Assembly (NCBI GenBank): GCA_002686955.1
Contig: NYZA01000222.1
Span: forward strand, 1-9,503
From: Gemmatimonadota bacterium
GTDB lineage: Bacteria > GCA-2686955
DNA length: 9,503 nucleotides
Direction: 5' to 3'
Part shown: in pieces, positions 1 through 7,677 of the stretch
Position numbering within the stretch: position 1 is the stretch's first letter
Layout of the letters: every line of letters begins with the position of its first letter
Position numbers and translations under genes: made by a program
Notes under the pieces: generated by a model
The model's database searches: none
Told to the model about the DNA's origin: nothing
The model's input: only the letters and a program-made list of their open reading frames with translations

Positions 1-640
1 GAGTCCTCGAGAACTTGGCACGCTCTTGCCACGGGACGCTGGAAACTCACTCCGACTAACCACGTAGATATGAAAGGGATTTCTGCCACACCCCACTAGC
101 GTGAGAGCCTACCACCCTCTAGCTCGAGCAGAATGAGGCCGCACCAGGGGAAGCCCAAGGGGCACGTGGATCGCGGGTCCACCGAAGGGCACGCGCGTGA
201 GAAAGGGGTGCCGCGGTCAACCGGGCAGAGCTGGAGACAGCCGTCTCAAGCATCTGAGGCCGGTTGGCGGTCGTCAGCTCCAGGAGACCATCGTTGTGTG
301 CGTCTCCCCAGCGGTGACTGTTGCCGCGCTCGGCGTCCGCCGATCAGGGGGACTCGGACTCGGAGTTCGGGAGAGCTCGAGCAACTCCGCCCGGGTACGC
401 ATCGACAGCCAGCACGCGGGGAGATCCGGTACGTCCTGGGGTGGATCCTGGTTCACGAAGGTCATGTGTGTTGTCGTTGCGACATCGGCTGTACCAATAA
501 GCGGAAATCTCTCCTGATCAACGTTGGCTGTTTCAGCGGATCGTCGCAATCCCGCGTGGCATGCGATTTCGTTGCGAGGGCAAAACTCTTGCGCGAGTTT
601 CGGCGCAGTTTGTTGTCTGCACCTCGAATCAGGCTTCGTC
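1..640. other. No supported gene; probable decayed or intergenic DNA
   Basis: I find no reading frame here with recognisable protein family character. The short open frames are arginine- and serine-rich in the way of chance frames in GC-rich DNA. There is no tRNA T-loop, rRNA core motif or RNase P signature. A short hairpin with a 5-bp stem (TGGCA at 16-20, TGCCA at 27-31) lies near the left edge and has no T-tract. The stretch just before 641 would hold the promoter of the CsgG/TolB-like remnant, but I see no convincing -35/-10 pair. Since two broken genes follow, this may be part of the same decaying region, which is inference. Confidence 0.5.
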
Positions 641-937
641 ATGGCTGTAAAGAAGCACTTCTTCGCCCTGCTCGCCGCCATTCTCGGAGCGACCTCCGCA
701 TCTTGGGACGACACCGCGACGGCGCTCTTTCGATTCGCCGGCCCCGACCCGGATGATCGGGCGGCCGTGGTTCCGCGGCTGCTGTTCGCCGAGGAGCTCG
801 ATGCCCAGGCAGGGATCTCGATCTGGTCCGAGCAACGCATCACCACCCTCTTGGGCCGCGATCCGATTTGCGCCGACGCCACTTGCGCGACCGAGCTCGG
901 CTCCGCCATCGGCGCTTCCGAAGCAGCCTTATTTGGG
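641..937 (+). pseudogene. 5' remnant of an exported CsgG/TolB-like protein
   Basis: The ATG at 641 begins MAVKKHFFALLAAILG, a typical Sec signal peptide (positive n-region, hydrophobic core, likely cleavage near residue 20 at A-S). The mature part resembles the N-terminal domain of CsgG/TolB-like periplasmic proteins. It has a PDDRAAVVPRLLFAEEL helix, then a strand and loop (SIWSEQRITTLLG), then the family hallmark of two cysteines around a short acidic loop (ICADATCATELG), then a GASEAALFGS strand where homologues usually read roughly GADYLVTGS. Homology ends exactly where the palindromic element begins at 935, and the frame stops at 952 inside the element, giving about 103 residues where family members are usually several hundred. 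An AGG at 631-633 could serve as ribosome binding site. It is probably a dead fragment. The family assignment rests on pattern recognition, not a search. Confidence 0.6.
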
Positions 938-1111
938 TCCGCGCAAGAATGACTTGTCATTCGGCATCCCATCTGCACGACAATCGGCCGATCGGCAAGC
1001 CCCGCAATCCTCAGAATTGCCCGACCATTCCTCCGGTTTCGGGGCTTGCCGATCGACCAGATCTGCGGCACATCTGGGCGCCAAGATGACAAGTTATTCT
1101 TGCGCGGACCC
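935..1111. repeat. 177-bp palindromic MITE/REP-like element
   Basis: The element is bounded by terminal inverted repeats. It starts GGGTCCGCGCAAGAATGACT and ends with the reverse complement, matching over about 26 bases with one mismatch (a G/A difference giving AATGAC versus AATAAC). The left arm contains its own small palindrome, AATGACTTGTCATT. A second, inner pair of perfect 16-base arms (CGATCGGCAAGCCCCG at 989-1004, its complement at 1040-1055) encloses a 35-base loop that holds another imperfect palindrome (GCAATCCTCAGAATTGC, 1004-1020). The whole could fold as a long cruciform. It encodes no transposase, so it would be a non-autonomous element. No clear target-site duplication is visible: the left flank is TTATTT and the right flank TTAGCG. 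It sits exactly between two truncated genes. Confidence 0.8.
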
Positions 1112-2664
1112 TTAGCGCGGAACGGACGATCGAGCTGCGAACTGCGGTAGACGGCTACTCAGTGACCGTCGGCGGGCGGGTCGACGGGATTCGGGAGCAC
1201 TCATGGGGCATTGTTGTGGAAGAAGTGAAGTCGGTCGCCTTGACCGAGCAGGAGCTCGCGACAGTGAGCGCCGATGAGTTCACGGTGCCGGTGCTGCAGC
1301 TGCGTCTCTATGGGCTGGCGCTTGCCGAGAGCTGACCGCGAACGAGTATCTCCATTCGATTGCTGTTGGTATCTGTGATCGATAAGGCCCGCCGCGATTT
1401 GGCGATCCCCTTTTCCGAGGCGGAGGTCCGCGAAGATCTGGTCACGATTCTGCGTGATGTGATCCATGGCGCACAAGAGCGTGCCCGACGGCAGGCCCTT
1501 CGCATCGGCTTCGCCGGATGCTTGCTTCTTCCCTTTTCGAAGATGCGGTCGGGGCAATCTGAGCTCATCGATGCGGTTACCGACAGCCTGACCCTCGGTC
1601 GCCTTCTCTTGGCGAACGCACCGACGGGAATCGGGAAGACGATCGCCGTGTTGCTGCCCGCGCTACGCTACGCACTCGCCGAGGGTTGCATACTCTTCCA
1701 TCTGACCTCGCGAACCGTACAGCAAGAGGCGGTTGCGCGGACATTCGAGGACATCGTCGCCGCACTCGGACCCGAAGGTTGAGAGCTTCGGGCGCTCACG
1801 CTTCGCGCCAAGAAGAGGATCTGCCCGCGCCTGGAAATGCGTTGCCATTCTCGTGAGTGTCCACTGATTCGAGGATTCGGCGCGCGGCTCGAGCGATCGG
1901 GCGCAGATGAGTTTCTACTGGATCTCGGACCGGCGATCGGCCCGGAGCAGGTTCGCGCGGTGGCGGAGAGGACCGAACTCTGCCCCTCCGAGCTATCTCT
2001 CGTCGTCGCGGAGCAGGTCGACCTGTTGATCTGTGATCACAATTATGTCTACGGCCCGGAGATTCGGCTGCAACGATTCGTCGATCCGCGCCCCTCCTTT
2101 CCTGGCGTGGTGTGCGTGATCGACATCCGACCCGGCAACTACATCGCCTGTTTCCTTAGCTTCGACTTCCTCGAATCGGCCCGAGGATCGCTGGTGGAGG
2201 GGAATGAGGTGCTCCCGGTGCATAAGCCGGGGATGGAGCGGGAGCTGCAACATGAGCTACTCTCGACTCTGCGTCGCGCCGAGAATCCGGTGCTCGTGCT
2301 GGCGGTACTGGGCGGCGTCTTCGCGGAAGGGATCGACCTGCCGGGGGAAGCGCTGATCGGAGCGATCATCGTCGGACCTTCGCTGCCGCGCGTGTGCTTC
2401 GAGCGAGAGCAGATCGCCGCGCACTATCAAGAGCGAGGGGAAGACGGTTTTGAGCGCGCGATGCTCTATCCTGGGATGCAGCGGGTCGTTCAGGCAGCGG
2501 GGTGAGTAATCCGTTCGATGGACGACCGAGGGATCGTTCTGCTGCTGGGAGCGCGCTTCGCTGAGCAGCAGTATCGCGATGCGATGCCGGAGGGCTGGCT
2601 CCGCGAAGCAATCGTGACGGATGATCCTCTCGAAGCGCTACGGGAGCTCTGGCGAGAGCACTGA
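1112..2664 (+). pseudogene. Degraded DinG/Rad3-type helicase with N-terminal PD-(D/E)XK region
   Basis: One reading frame runs from the element edge to the TGA at 2662-2664, interrupted by TGA codons at 1333, 1780 and 2503. The translation follows an XPD/DinG-like superfamily 2 helicase with a fused N-terminal nuclease-like part. It shows GRVDG...VVEEVKS with D at 1183 and ExK at 1222-1230, Walker A APTGIGKT (1618-1641), iron-sulphur-type cysteines (ICP, CHSREC, LCP; about 1810-1985), and CDHNYVYGP before the Walker B strand VID (2116-2124). The frame then jumps directly to RPGNY (2128-2142) of the second helicase domain. Motif V region VFAEGIDLPG and motif VI QAAG-stop-VIRS follow, then a normal C-terminal end. 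The first residues (I estimate a few tens), the EAH of the DEAH box and a large central block are missing. No product of useful length can be made, so this is a pseudogene. Normal members would be DNA-unwinding, presumably repair-related enzymes. Confidence 0.85.
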
Positions 2665-2696
2665 AACTGGCGCGATTGCTGCAAGACGGTGGGGAT

Positions 2697-2718
2697 GGAG
2701 GATGAATCCTCCCGTTTT
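2697..2718 (+). terminator. Rho-independent terminator candidate
   Basis: GGAGGA (2697-2702), a TGAA loop and TCCTCC (2707-2712) form a perfect 6-bp GC-rich hairpin. CGTTTT follows, with a second TTTT about 12 bases on. It lies 33 bp after the end of the helicase remnant, on the strand and at the place where that gene's transcript would end. The T-tract is interrupted, so efficiency is uncertain. Confidence 0.45.
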
Positions 2719-2760
2719 CGTCGTCGTTTTCAATCCTGACGGGTCAAGATCGACCCACGA

Positions 2761-3213
2761 TTGGGGCAAAGAGTGACACTTTCATTGGTCTTCGCATCCG
2801 CGTTCATGGCCACCCAGCTCGCTGGACCGCGGATTTGTGCCTGTGGGCCCGAATTGGGGGCGGAGAGCTCCCTTCTCTACGACTTCGGGGTCTCTCCCGG
2901 CGAGCTCGAGGCGCTCACCGACCAAGAGCTGCTTGGTACGATCGAAGCGGCGCCCAACGCTCCCGAAGCTCATCGCCTTGCCGCCAGCCGAGCTCTGCTC
3001 TGGGATCCCGTTCTCAAGTACCGCACCGTGCCGGGGCCGGACGGGGTGGAGATCCCCTTGGGCTCCGGGCGGTGGAGAGTCGGCCGTGTGACACATCCGC
3101 GTACCGGGCGAGTCTACGACGTCGTACACTGGGCCGACATCGACGACAGCAGCTACTCACTATATTTTCGATGGGAAAGCGACGAGCTTTGCCAGATCGC
3201 TTTCGAGAATTGA
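2761..3213 (+). CDS. Small exported protein of unknown function
   Basis: I do not recognise a family. Starting from TTG at 2761 the protein has 150 residues. A GTG at 2773, in frame and preceded by GGGGCAAAGA, is an alternative start giving 146. The upstream in-frame stop at 2737 excludes anything longer. TTG is kept because it supplies the arginine expected in a signal-peptide n-region (MGQRVTLSLVFASAFMATQL). The signal sequence probably ends near ICACG, where either of two cysteines could lie at the new N-terminus; the match to a lipobox is poor. The mature part is acidic and has a predicted helical stretch (about residues 48-80), then strand-rich sequence with GRWRVGRVTHP and YSLYFRWESDELC. 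It converges on the sugar mutase gene with 15 bp between the stops. The open frame with a plausible signal peptide makes it likely real. Confidence 0.55.
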   Translation: MGQRVTLSLVFASAFMATQLAGPRICACGPELGAESSLLYDFGVSPGELEALTDQELLGTIEAAPNAPEAHRLAASRALLWDPVLKYRTVPGPDGVEIPLGSGRWRVGRVTHPRTGRVYDVVHWADIDDSSYSLYFRWESDELCQIAFEN

Positions 3214-3228
3214 GCTTTTCTCATCGCT

Positions 3229-5013
3229 TCACGCGATCCCCAAACGCTCGATCAACGAATTCTCGAGCTTCTCCAGCTCGGTGGCCGCGCGCACGCGGGC
3301 GCCAGCGATGTCTCCGTCGAGCACCTCGTTGCGAACTTCGAAGTAGAATTTGATCTTCGGCTCCGTTCCGGATGGGCGAGCTGTGACGGTTGCCGAACCT
3401 TCGAGCTCGAATCGCAACACGTTCGATCTCGGAAGCGACAAAGAAGTCGTGGTGCCGGATGCGATTTCGAAGCGGATCCCGGCTTCGATATCCGCGATCA
3501 CTTCGACGGTGAAGCCGCCGACCTCGGTCGGCGGATCGTCTCGCAGGGCCGCCATCGCCGATGCAATTCGCGCCGCGCCCTCCGACCCTGGCAGAACAAT
3601 CGATCGTTGTCGCGTCAGATACAGTCCATGCCGCTCGTAAAGACGGTTCAAACGATCGAGAACGCTCAGCCCCTCATCGCGCGCGCGCGCGGCCAACTCC
3701 GCCATGGCGACTGCGGCACCGATACCGTCCTTGTCGCGACAGACAGTGCCGACGGTGTAGCCGAGCGCCTCTTCGTATCCGAAGATGAAGCTGAGGTCCG
3801 GTTCCTTCGCCTCTCGTTCGAGCGCCCGGTTGCCGATCCATTTGAACCCGGTGAGGACAGTCTCGAACTCCACCCCATGTGCCGCGGCGATGACAGCCAG
3901 CATTCCGGAGGAGACGATGCTGTTCATTACGATCTTCGGGTCGGGCTCGGCCGCGACATCCAACAAGAACTCCGCCAGCAGCACACCGATCTGATTGCCG
4001 TCCAGGGGAACGAACTCGCCCTCCGCATTGCGCGCAATCACCGCGAGACGATCGGCGTCCGGGTCGTTGGCCAAAACCAGGTCTGCTCCGACCGCTTCGG
4101 CCAGCCCCAAGGCGAGGTCCATCGCGCCAGGTTCCTCCGGATTGGGGAATGCGACCGTCGGGAAATCGCCATCGGGATCGGCCTGCTCCGGTACGACGTG
4201 GACCCGAGAGAAGCCCGCGCGGAGCAGCGCTCTCTCGGCGAGTTCACGGCCGACTCCGTGCAAGGGGGTATAGACGATTGTCAAGGGATCATCGCGCCTG
4301 CCGGCGGCGGGGAGCGCGTTGGCCAACGCGTCCAGATACGCCGCTTCCAACTCCCTGCCCGGCTCCTGGAGCAGCGAAGCGTCACGGGCTTCATCGAGTG
4401 TCATCATCGGCACGTTCGCGGCGTTTCCGATGCCCTCTTCACCGAGTCTGGCGAGATCGGCGTCGATCGCTTCCGCGATGCCCCGATCCTGCGGCGGAAT
4501 GATCTGCGCTCCGTTGCTCCAGTACACCTTATAGCCATTGTCTTGCGGTGGATTGTGGCTTGCCGTGACCATGACCGCCGCCGCGGTACCGAAGTGGGTG
4601 GTGCCGAACGCTACCAGAGGGGTCGGCGCGGTGCGGTCGATGAGGATCGCCTTGATGCCGCGGGCGGCCAGCACTCCGGCCGTGTCGTGCGCCATCTCTC
4701 GCGAGAGATGCCGTCCGTCGTATCCGATCAGTACTCCCCGCCGACCCGCGGCGGGAGTGGAGTCGATCAGGTAGTCGGCGAGGCCCGCGGTGGTCTGACG
4801 CACCACCGCACGGTTCATCCGATTCGGACCGGCTCCGAGAGTGCCTCGCAGTCCGGCGGTTCCGAACGCCAGCCGACCCCCGAAGCGCTCCGCGAGGTCG
4901 TTCTCCGTGGCGGGGAATGCCTTGATGAGGGCGGCGAGCTCGTTCTTCGTGTGTGGATCGGGGTCGTTGTCGCACCAAGTGCGCACGTTTTCGAGATCGA
5001 GGGGGTTGGACAT
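3229..5013 (-). CDS. Phospho-sugar mutase (phosphoglucomutase/phosphomannomutase family)
   Basis: This is a cytoplasmic alpha-D-phosphohexomutase that moves phosphate between C6 and C1 of glucose or mannose, linking central metabolism to nucleotide-sugar synthesis. The 594-residue length fits the PgcA/PGM2-like branch (about 580-600), not the 450-residue GlmM/ManB branch. All four active-site elements are present: the phosphoserine loop TASHNPP (Ser152), the metal loop NDPDADR (D317, D319, D321), the sugar-specificity loop GYEEALGY (412-419) and the phosphate-binding loop RPSGTEPK (546-553). An early FGTAGLRG (50-57) is also typical of this branch. The ATG is preceded by GAGGAG two bases upstream, a close but good ribosome binding site. 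The gene is divergent from the glycosyltransferase and converges on the small exported protein. Substrate preference (glucose, mannose or both) cannot be read from the sequence. Confidence 0.95.
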   Translation of the reverse strand: MSNPLDLENVRTWCDNDPDPHTKNELAALIKAFPATENDLAERFGGRLAFGTAGLRGTLGAGPNRMNRAVVRQTTAGLADYLIDSTPAAGRRGVLIGYDGRHLSREMAHDTAGVLAARGIKAILIDRTAPTPLVAFGTTHFGTAAAVMVTASHNPPQDNGYKVYWSNGAQIIPPQDRGIAEAIDADLARLGEEGIGNAANVPMMTLDEARDASLLQEPGRELEAAYLDALANALPAAGRRDDPLTIVYTPLHGVGRELAERALLRAGFSRVHVVPEQADPDGDFPTVAFPNPEEPGAMDLALGLAEAVGADLVLANDPDADRLAVIARNAEGEFVPLDGNQIGVLLAEFLLDVAAEPDPKIVMNSIVSSGMLAVIAAAHGVEFETVLTGFKWIGNRALEREAKEPDLSFIFGYEEALGYTVGTVCRDKDGIGAAVAMAELAARARDEGLSVLDRLNRLYERHGLYLTRQRSIVLPGSEGAARIASAMAALRDDPPTEVGGFTVEVIADIEAGIRFEIASGTTTSLSLPRSNVLRFELEGSATVTARPSGTEPKIKFYFEVRNEVLDGDIAGARVRAATELEKLENSLIERLGIA

Positions 5014-5088
5014 GGCTCCTCAGGCTCTTTTCTATTGGGGTTCGAGTCGGAAAGCTTACCAGATTACCTCCGTGATACTCTGCCCGCC
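5014..5088. promoter_or_regulatory. Divergent promoter region between mutase and glycosyltransferase genes
   Basis: These 75 bp separate two divergently read genes, so promoters for both should lie here or just inside the flanking starts; this is inferred from layout. The minus side contains the GAGGAG ribosome binding site of the mutase. On the plus side I see no strong Shine-Dalgarno before ATG 5089 (CTGCCCGCC) and only weak promoter-like hexamers (TTGGGG at 5035-5040 with no good -10 at the right spacing). Such close promoters may be co-regulated. Confidence 0.4.
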
Positions 5089-6270
5089 ATGCCAAGCTCG
5101 AAACACCTTTCCACGATCCTGCATTTGCTCCCGAACTACGAGGTGGGAGGGGAGCAGCAGGTGCTCTTCGGTCTCCTCGATGCGATGGCGGATCGCCCCT
5201 TTCGGCACATCGTGGTCGGTGTATTCGAAGGGCCACAGGATTTCAGACCACGGCTGGAGGCAGTCAGCGAAAAGACCTACGACATCAACCGGAATCGGGC
5301 GCCGATCACCCAACCCAAGGCCTTCTGGCGCGATGTTCGGCACATCGGGCGAACGCTGATGGGAATCGCACGAGATGAGCAGGTCCGACTCGTTCACGGA
5401 AGAACCCACGACAACGACCTGATCGCGATGCTCCTGGGGAGGAAGCTGGGTGTGCCTTCGGTAGCGACGCATGCGGGCGCCCGTCTTTTTCCGGACAATC
5501 GCATGACCCCCTCGCTGCGAAAAACGGTTCGCACAATGGCCCTGCGACGGATCGTGCGTTCTCTCGACGCGATCATCGCCGTGGGGCCCGATGTGAGAGA
5601 CAATTTGATCCGAACCGCCAAGGCACCACTCGATCGCATCCATCTCGTGAGAAACGCTGTCGCCAGAGCGGAGAGGCCGGAGCAGAGCGAGCGCGTCATG
5701 CTCCGTCGGCGGATGGACCTGCCACTCGACCGCGCACTTCTCGTTGTCGTCGGTCGCCTGATCCCCGCCAAGGGTGTCGATACGCTCGTAGAAGCCATGG
5801 GGTTGCTCGACGAGATACCGGCGACACTTCTAGTGATCGGCGACGGCCCCGAGCGCGAGGAGCTCGAGAGGATGGCGTCGGGCATTCCACGCGAGAGGGT
5901 GCGCTTTCTGGGGATTCGAGATGATGTCGGAGATCTGCTGGGAGCCGCCGACCTCTACCTGTCCGCCTCGCACAGCGAGGGAACCTCGATTGCCCTGATC
6001 GAGGCGATGGCCTGCGCGCTGCCTTGCGCGGTTGCCGACGCGCCCGGGCTGCGTGACATTGTGACCGACGGTGAGAACGGCCGGATCTTCCAACTGAGAG
6101 ATTCCAGCGACTGCTCGCGAGTAATCGCTGAGGCGCTGGCCGCACCGAATGAGGCCGAGGGGTGGGCCACACGAGCGCAGCAAGAGGTCCGACGGGAGTT
6201 TTCGATGCAGACCTTCGTTGATCGTCATTGCGAGCTGTACCGCGCCTTGATCGAAGAGGATCGAGGGTGA
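5089..6270 (+). CDS. GT4-family glycosyltransferase
   Basis: This 393-residue protein has the two Rossmann-like halves of a GT-B retaining glycosyltransferase (GT4, glycos_transf_1 type), which transfers a sugar from a nucleotide-sugar donor to an acceptor such as a lipid-linked glycan. The N-terminal half has the acceptor-side loop NYEVGGEQQ (16-24). The C-terminal half has VGRLIPAKGV (221-230; R223 and K228 are the usual donor-phosphate contacts), IGDGPERE (250-257), and the EX7E motif with E297 and E305 in SEGTSIALIEAM. No membrane segment is seen, so it is probably cytosolic or peripheral on the inner membrane. The ATG at 5089 is chosen because family similarity begins at once (ILHLLPNYEVGG). 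The frame stays open far upstream, but there it merely lies opposite the mutase gene. The stop overlaps the next gene's start, indicating an operon. Donor and acceptor are unknown. Confidence 0.92.
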   Translation: MPSSKHLSTILHLLPNYEVGGEQQVLFGLLDAMADRPFRHIVVGVFEGPQDFRPRLEAVSEKTYDINRNRAPITQPKAFWRDVRHIGRTLMGIARDEQVRLVHGRTHDNDLIAMLLGRKLGVPSVATHAGARLFPDNRMTPSLRKTVRTMALRRIVRSLDAIIAVGPDVRDNLIRTAKAPLDRIHLVRNAVARAERPEQSERVMLRRRMDLPLDRALLVVVGRLIPAKGVDTLVEAMGLLDEIPATLLVIGDGPEREELERMASGIPRERVRFLGIRDDVGDLLGAADLYLSASHSEGTSIALIEAMACALPCAVADAPGLRDIVTDGENGRIFQLRDSSDCSRVIAEALAAPNEAEGWATRAQQEVRREFSMQTFVDRHCELYRALIEEDRG

Positions 6271-7208
6271 GACCGCGCAGCTTCGGGATCTGCGCCCCGC
6301 TTCTTTTCGCCGCGGCCTGCGCACGGTCTCCGCGTGGAATTCCGGCACCGGAGCCGGGCGAGGTCCGCTGGCGTCCCACCCGGGTCGAGGCGCTCTCAGC
6401 CGATCCGGCCTTGCCCCAAAGCTCGACCTTCTCGGCGATTCCCGCGGCCCGAGTAGACCGACGGCGATCGAATGTGGGGACGATGGATCGCCGGCTTCTC
6501 TTCGTCGCGAGAAACTCCCTGGAATCGAGGGGCTACCGTTGGGTGGCTTCCGGCGAAAACCCGGACTTGATCGTGGCGCTGGACTGGCGACCCCCCTCCG
6601 GCGACGAGGAGGTCGATCCCCCGTTTCGGCGAGAGTGGCCGGATAGGGTAACCGCGCTGCCGGGCGATATCGGAGCGATCGAAATAGAGGCTGGATGGGG
6701 AACCTGGAACGGACGCCGCACCGGGCGCCCAGCTCAGGACCATGCGGCCGGCTGGCGCACCTGGGCGGTACAGGTCGCCGTATTCGGCAGCGCGAAAGGG
6801 GAGTTGATGTGGGAGGCGCTGGGATTCGGAACAACCGAGCAGCCATCACCCGCGGTGGCACTGCCCCGTGTGCTCGAAGAGACGATCTCTCACATGCCGC
6901 GTGCGTTGCGTCCTGCGCATAGGCTCCGGCCGGGAGAGGGGCGCCTCGGCGTGCGCTTGGCCATGAGGACGCGCGACGGCCGGCGGTTCTTCCCTCGTGT
7001 CGAGGCGCTCGCTCCCGGCTTGCCCGCGGAGCAAGCGCTCGATGTCGGAAGCTGGATCGTCGCGGTCGAGAACACGCCGACGGAGAACCTCGCCCTATCG
7101 GAGCTGTACGACCTCCTCCGTGGCCCGCCGGATTCGACCGTTCGGCTCAAGGTCCGGGACGACGCCGGGGATGAGCGAAGGGTCTATCTGCCGCGCGTCG
7201 GGCAATGA
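6267..7208 (+). CDS. Lipoprotein with DUF4136-like domain and C-terminal PDZ domain
   Basis: The GTG at 6267 overlaps the stop of the glycosyltransferase (GTGA), with GAGGATCGAGG just upstream as ribosome binding site, so translation is probably coupled. An ATG at 6228 would add 13 residues before the signal sequence and is less likely. The product (313 residues) begins with a lipoprotein signal peptide, LLFAAAC, which would make Cys18 the lipidated residue. Residues about 52-212 resemble DUF4136, with the pattern of a helix (RRLLFVARNSLESRGY), NPDLIVALDW, a glycine/aromatic-rich turn (AGWGTWNG), and WAVQVAVFGSAKGELMWEALGFG, then a closing helix. Residues about 226-311 look like a PDZ domain (RLGVRLAM, LPAEQALDVGSWIVAVENTP, LYDLLRGPPDSTVRLKVRD). 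It would sit on a membrane facing the periplasm. PDZ domains bind peptide C-termini or regulate proteases, but no protease domain is present here. Function is unknown. Confidence 0.8.
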   Translation: MRPRSFGICAPLLFAAACARSPRGIPAPEPGEVRWRPTRVEALSADPALPQSSTFSAIPAARVDRRRSNVGTMDRRLLFVARNSLESRGYRWVASGENPDLIVALDWRPPSGDEEVDPPFRREWPDRVTALPGDIGAIEIEAGWGTWNGRRTGRPAQDHAAGWRTWAVQVAVFGSAKGELMWEALGFGTTEQPSPAVALPRVLEETISHMPRALRPAHRLRPGEGRLGVRLAMRTRDGRRFFPRVEALAPGLPAEQALDVGSWIVAVENTPTENLALSELYDLLRGPPDSTVRLKVRDDAGDERRVYLPRVGQ

Positions 7209-7677
7209 ACGCTCGAATCACTGGGTTGAAGTCGATGCCAACCAGATTCGGCTTCTCGGTTGATCGATAGTCAGGTGCTTGAAAGGCAATCAGCCTTCCC
7301 GCGGACCCAGCTCCTTGATCTCGAAACGAACTCGAACACTGGGCTCGAAAGCCTATGCGCAACAGGCTCCTAGGAACTCCCGGGACTCCCTTGTGTCGAA
7401 ACGTCAGTGCGTATCACGCTCGACCAATCCCGAGCGCGCCTGGCCCCGCTCGATTCGAGGGCGTGCAGGGTGGCCGGTTCGGGTGGAGCGGAGCCGGTGG
7501 GCGTGCCTGGCATCGTATCACGGCGACCAGATGCTCAGTGCGCAGTCTCCCCCCCTCTCTCCTGGCCGATCTTCATGAATGCGGCGCTCTGCGCGGCACC
7601 GGCAGCAGTTGCGAGAGCCCAGCCGCGCGGCTATGTTACGAATCGGTCGATCGTTCACCACTTACAGCGAGCTCACC
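7209..7677. other. 469-bp intergenic stretch; only a promoter candidate seen
   Basis: I see no gene in this stretch. Open frames are short or lack family character, and no tRNA, T-tract terminator or tandem repeat is visible after the lipoprotein gene. Minor hairpins exist (for example GGCT-CGAA-AGCC at 7342-7353) without a T-run. The right end holds the promoter candidate for the ClpP-like gene. It is unusually long next to the tight spacing on both sides and could contain a decayed gene. Confidence 0.5.
7609..7637 (+). promoter_or_regulatory. Sigma70-like promoter candidate for the ClpP-like gene and gatB
   Basis: TTGCGA (7609-7614) and TATGTT (7632-7637) are separated by exactly 17 bp and each match the sigma70 hexamers at four of six positions. 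Initiation near 7644 would leave a leader of about 34 bases before the ATG at 7678. This also argues against the longer start codons at 7579 and 7633. Chance matches of this quality do occur. Confidence 0.35.

Noticed and set aside
54-68. GACTAACCACGTAGA resembles a conserved stretch near the 3' end of tmRNA
   Set aside because: The expected T-loop (GGTTCGA-like) and CCA-type acceptor end do not follow, and there is no tag-peptide frame that I can see; most likely chance.
274-1092. Minus-strand open frame of 272 codons
   Set aside because: It runs across the palindromic element and opposite the CsgG/TolB-like remnant, and its sequence is low-complexity serine/arginine/alanine-rich without recognisable domains.
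1333-2505. Reassignment or read-through of TGA in the helicase frame
   Set aside because: The sugar mutase, glycosyltransferase, lipoprotein and small exported protein all end at TGA at sensible lengths, and the helicase also lacks its N-terminus and DEAH box, so simple decay fits better.
3223-3237. Hairpin ATCGC-TTCAC-GCGAT at the convergent gene ends
   Set aside because: Only 5 bp, overlapping the mutase stop, with no T-run on either side; not enough for a terminator call.
3607-5088. Long open frame on the plus strand opposite the mutase, continuous with the glycosyltransferase
   Set aside because: It is antisense to an unmistakable mutase and has no family character; such antisense frames are common in GC-rich genes. 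The glycosyltransferase homology begins only at 5089.
7147-7362. Minus-strand frame in the intergenic stretch with a protein-like phrase (NLVGIDFNPVIRAF)
   Set aside because: It is short, partly antisense to the lipoprotein's PDZ domain and matches no family I can name; at most a remnant.
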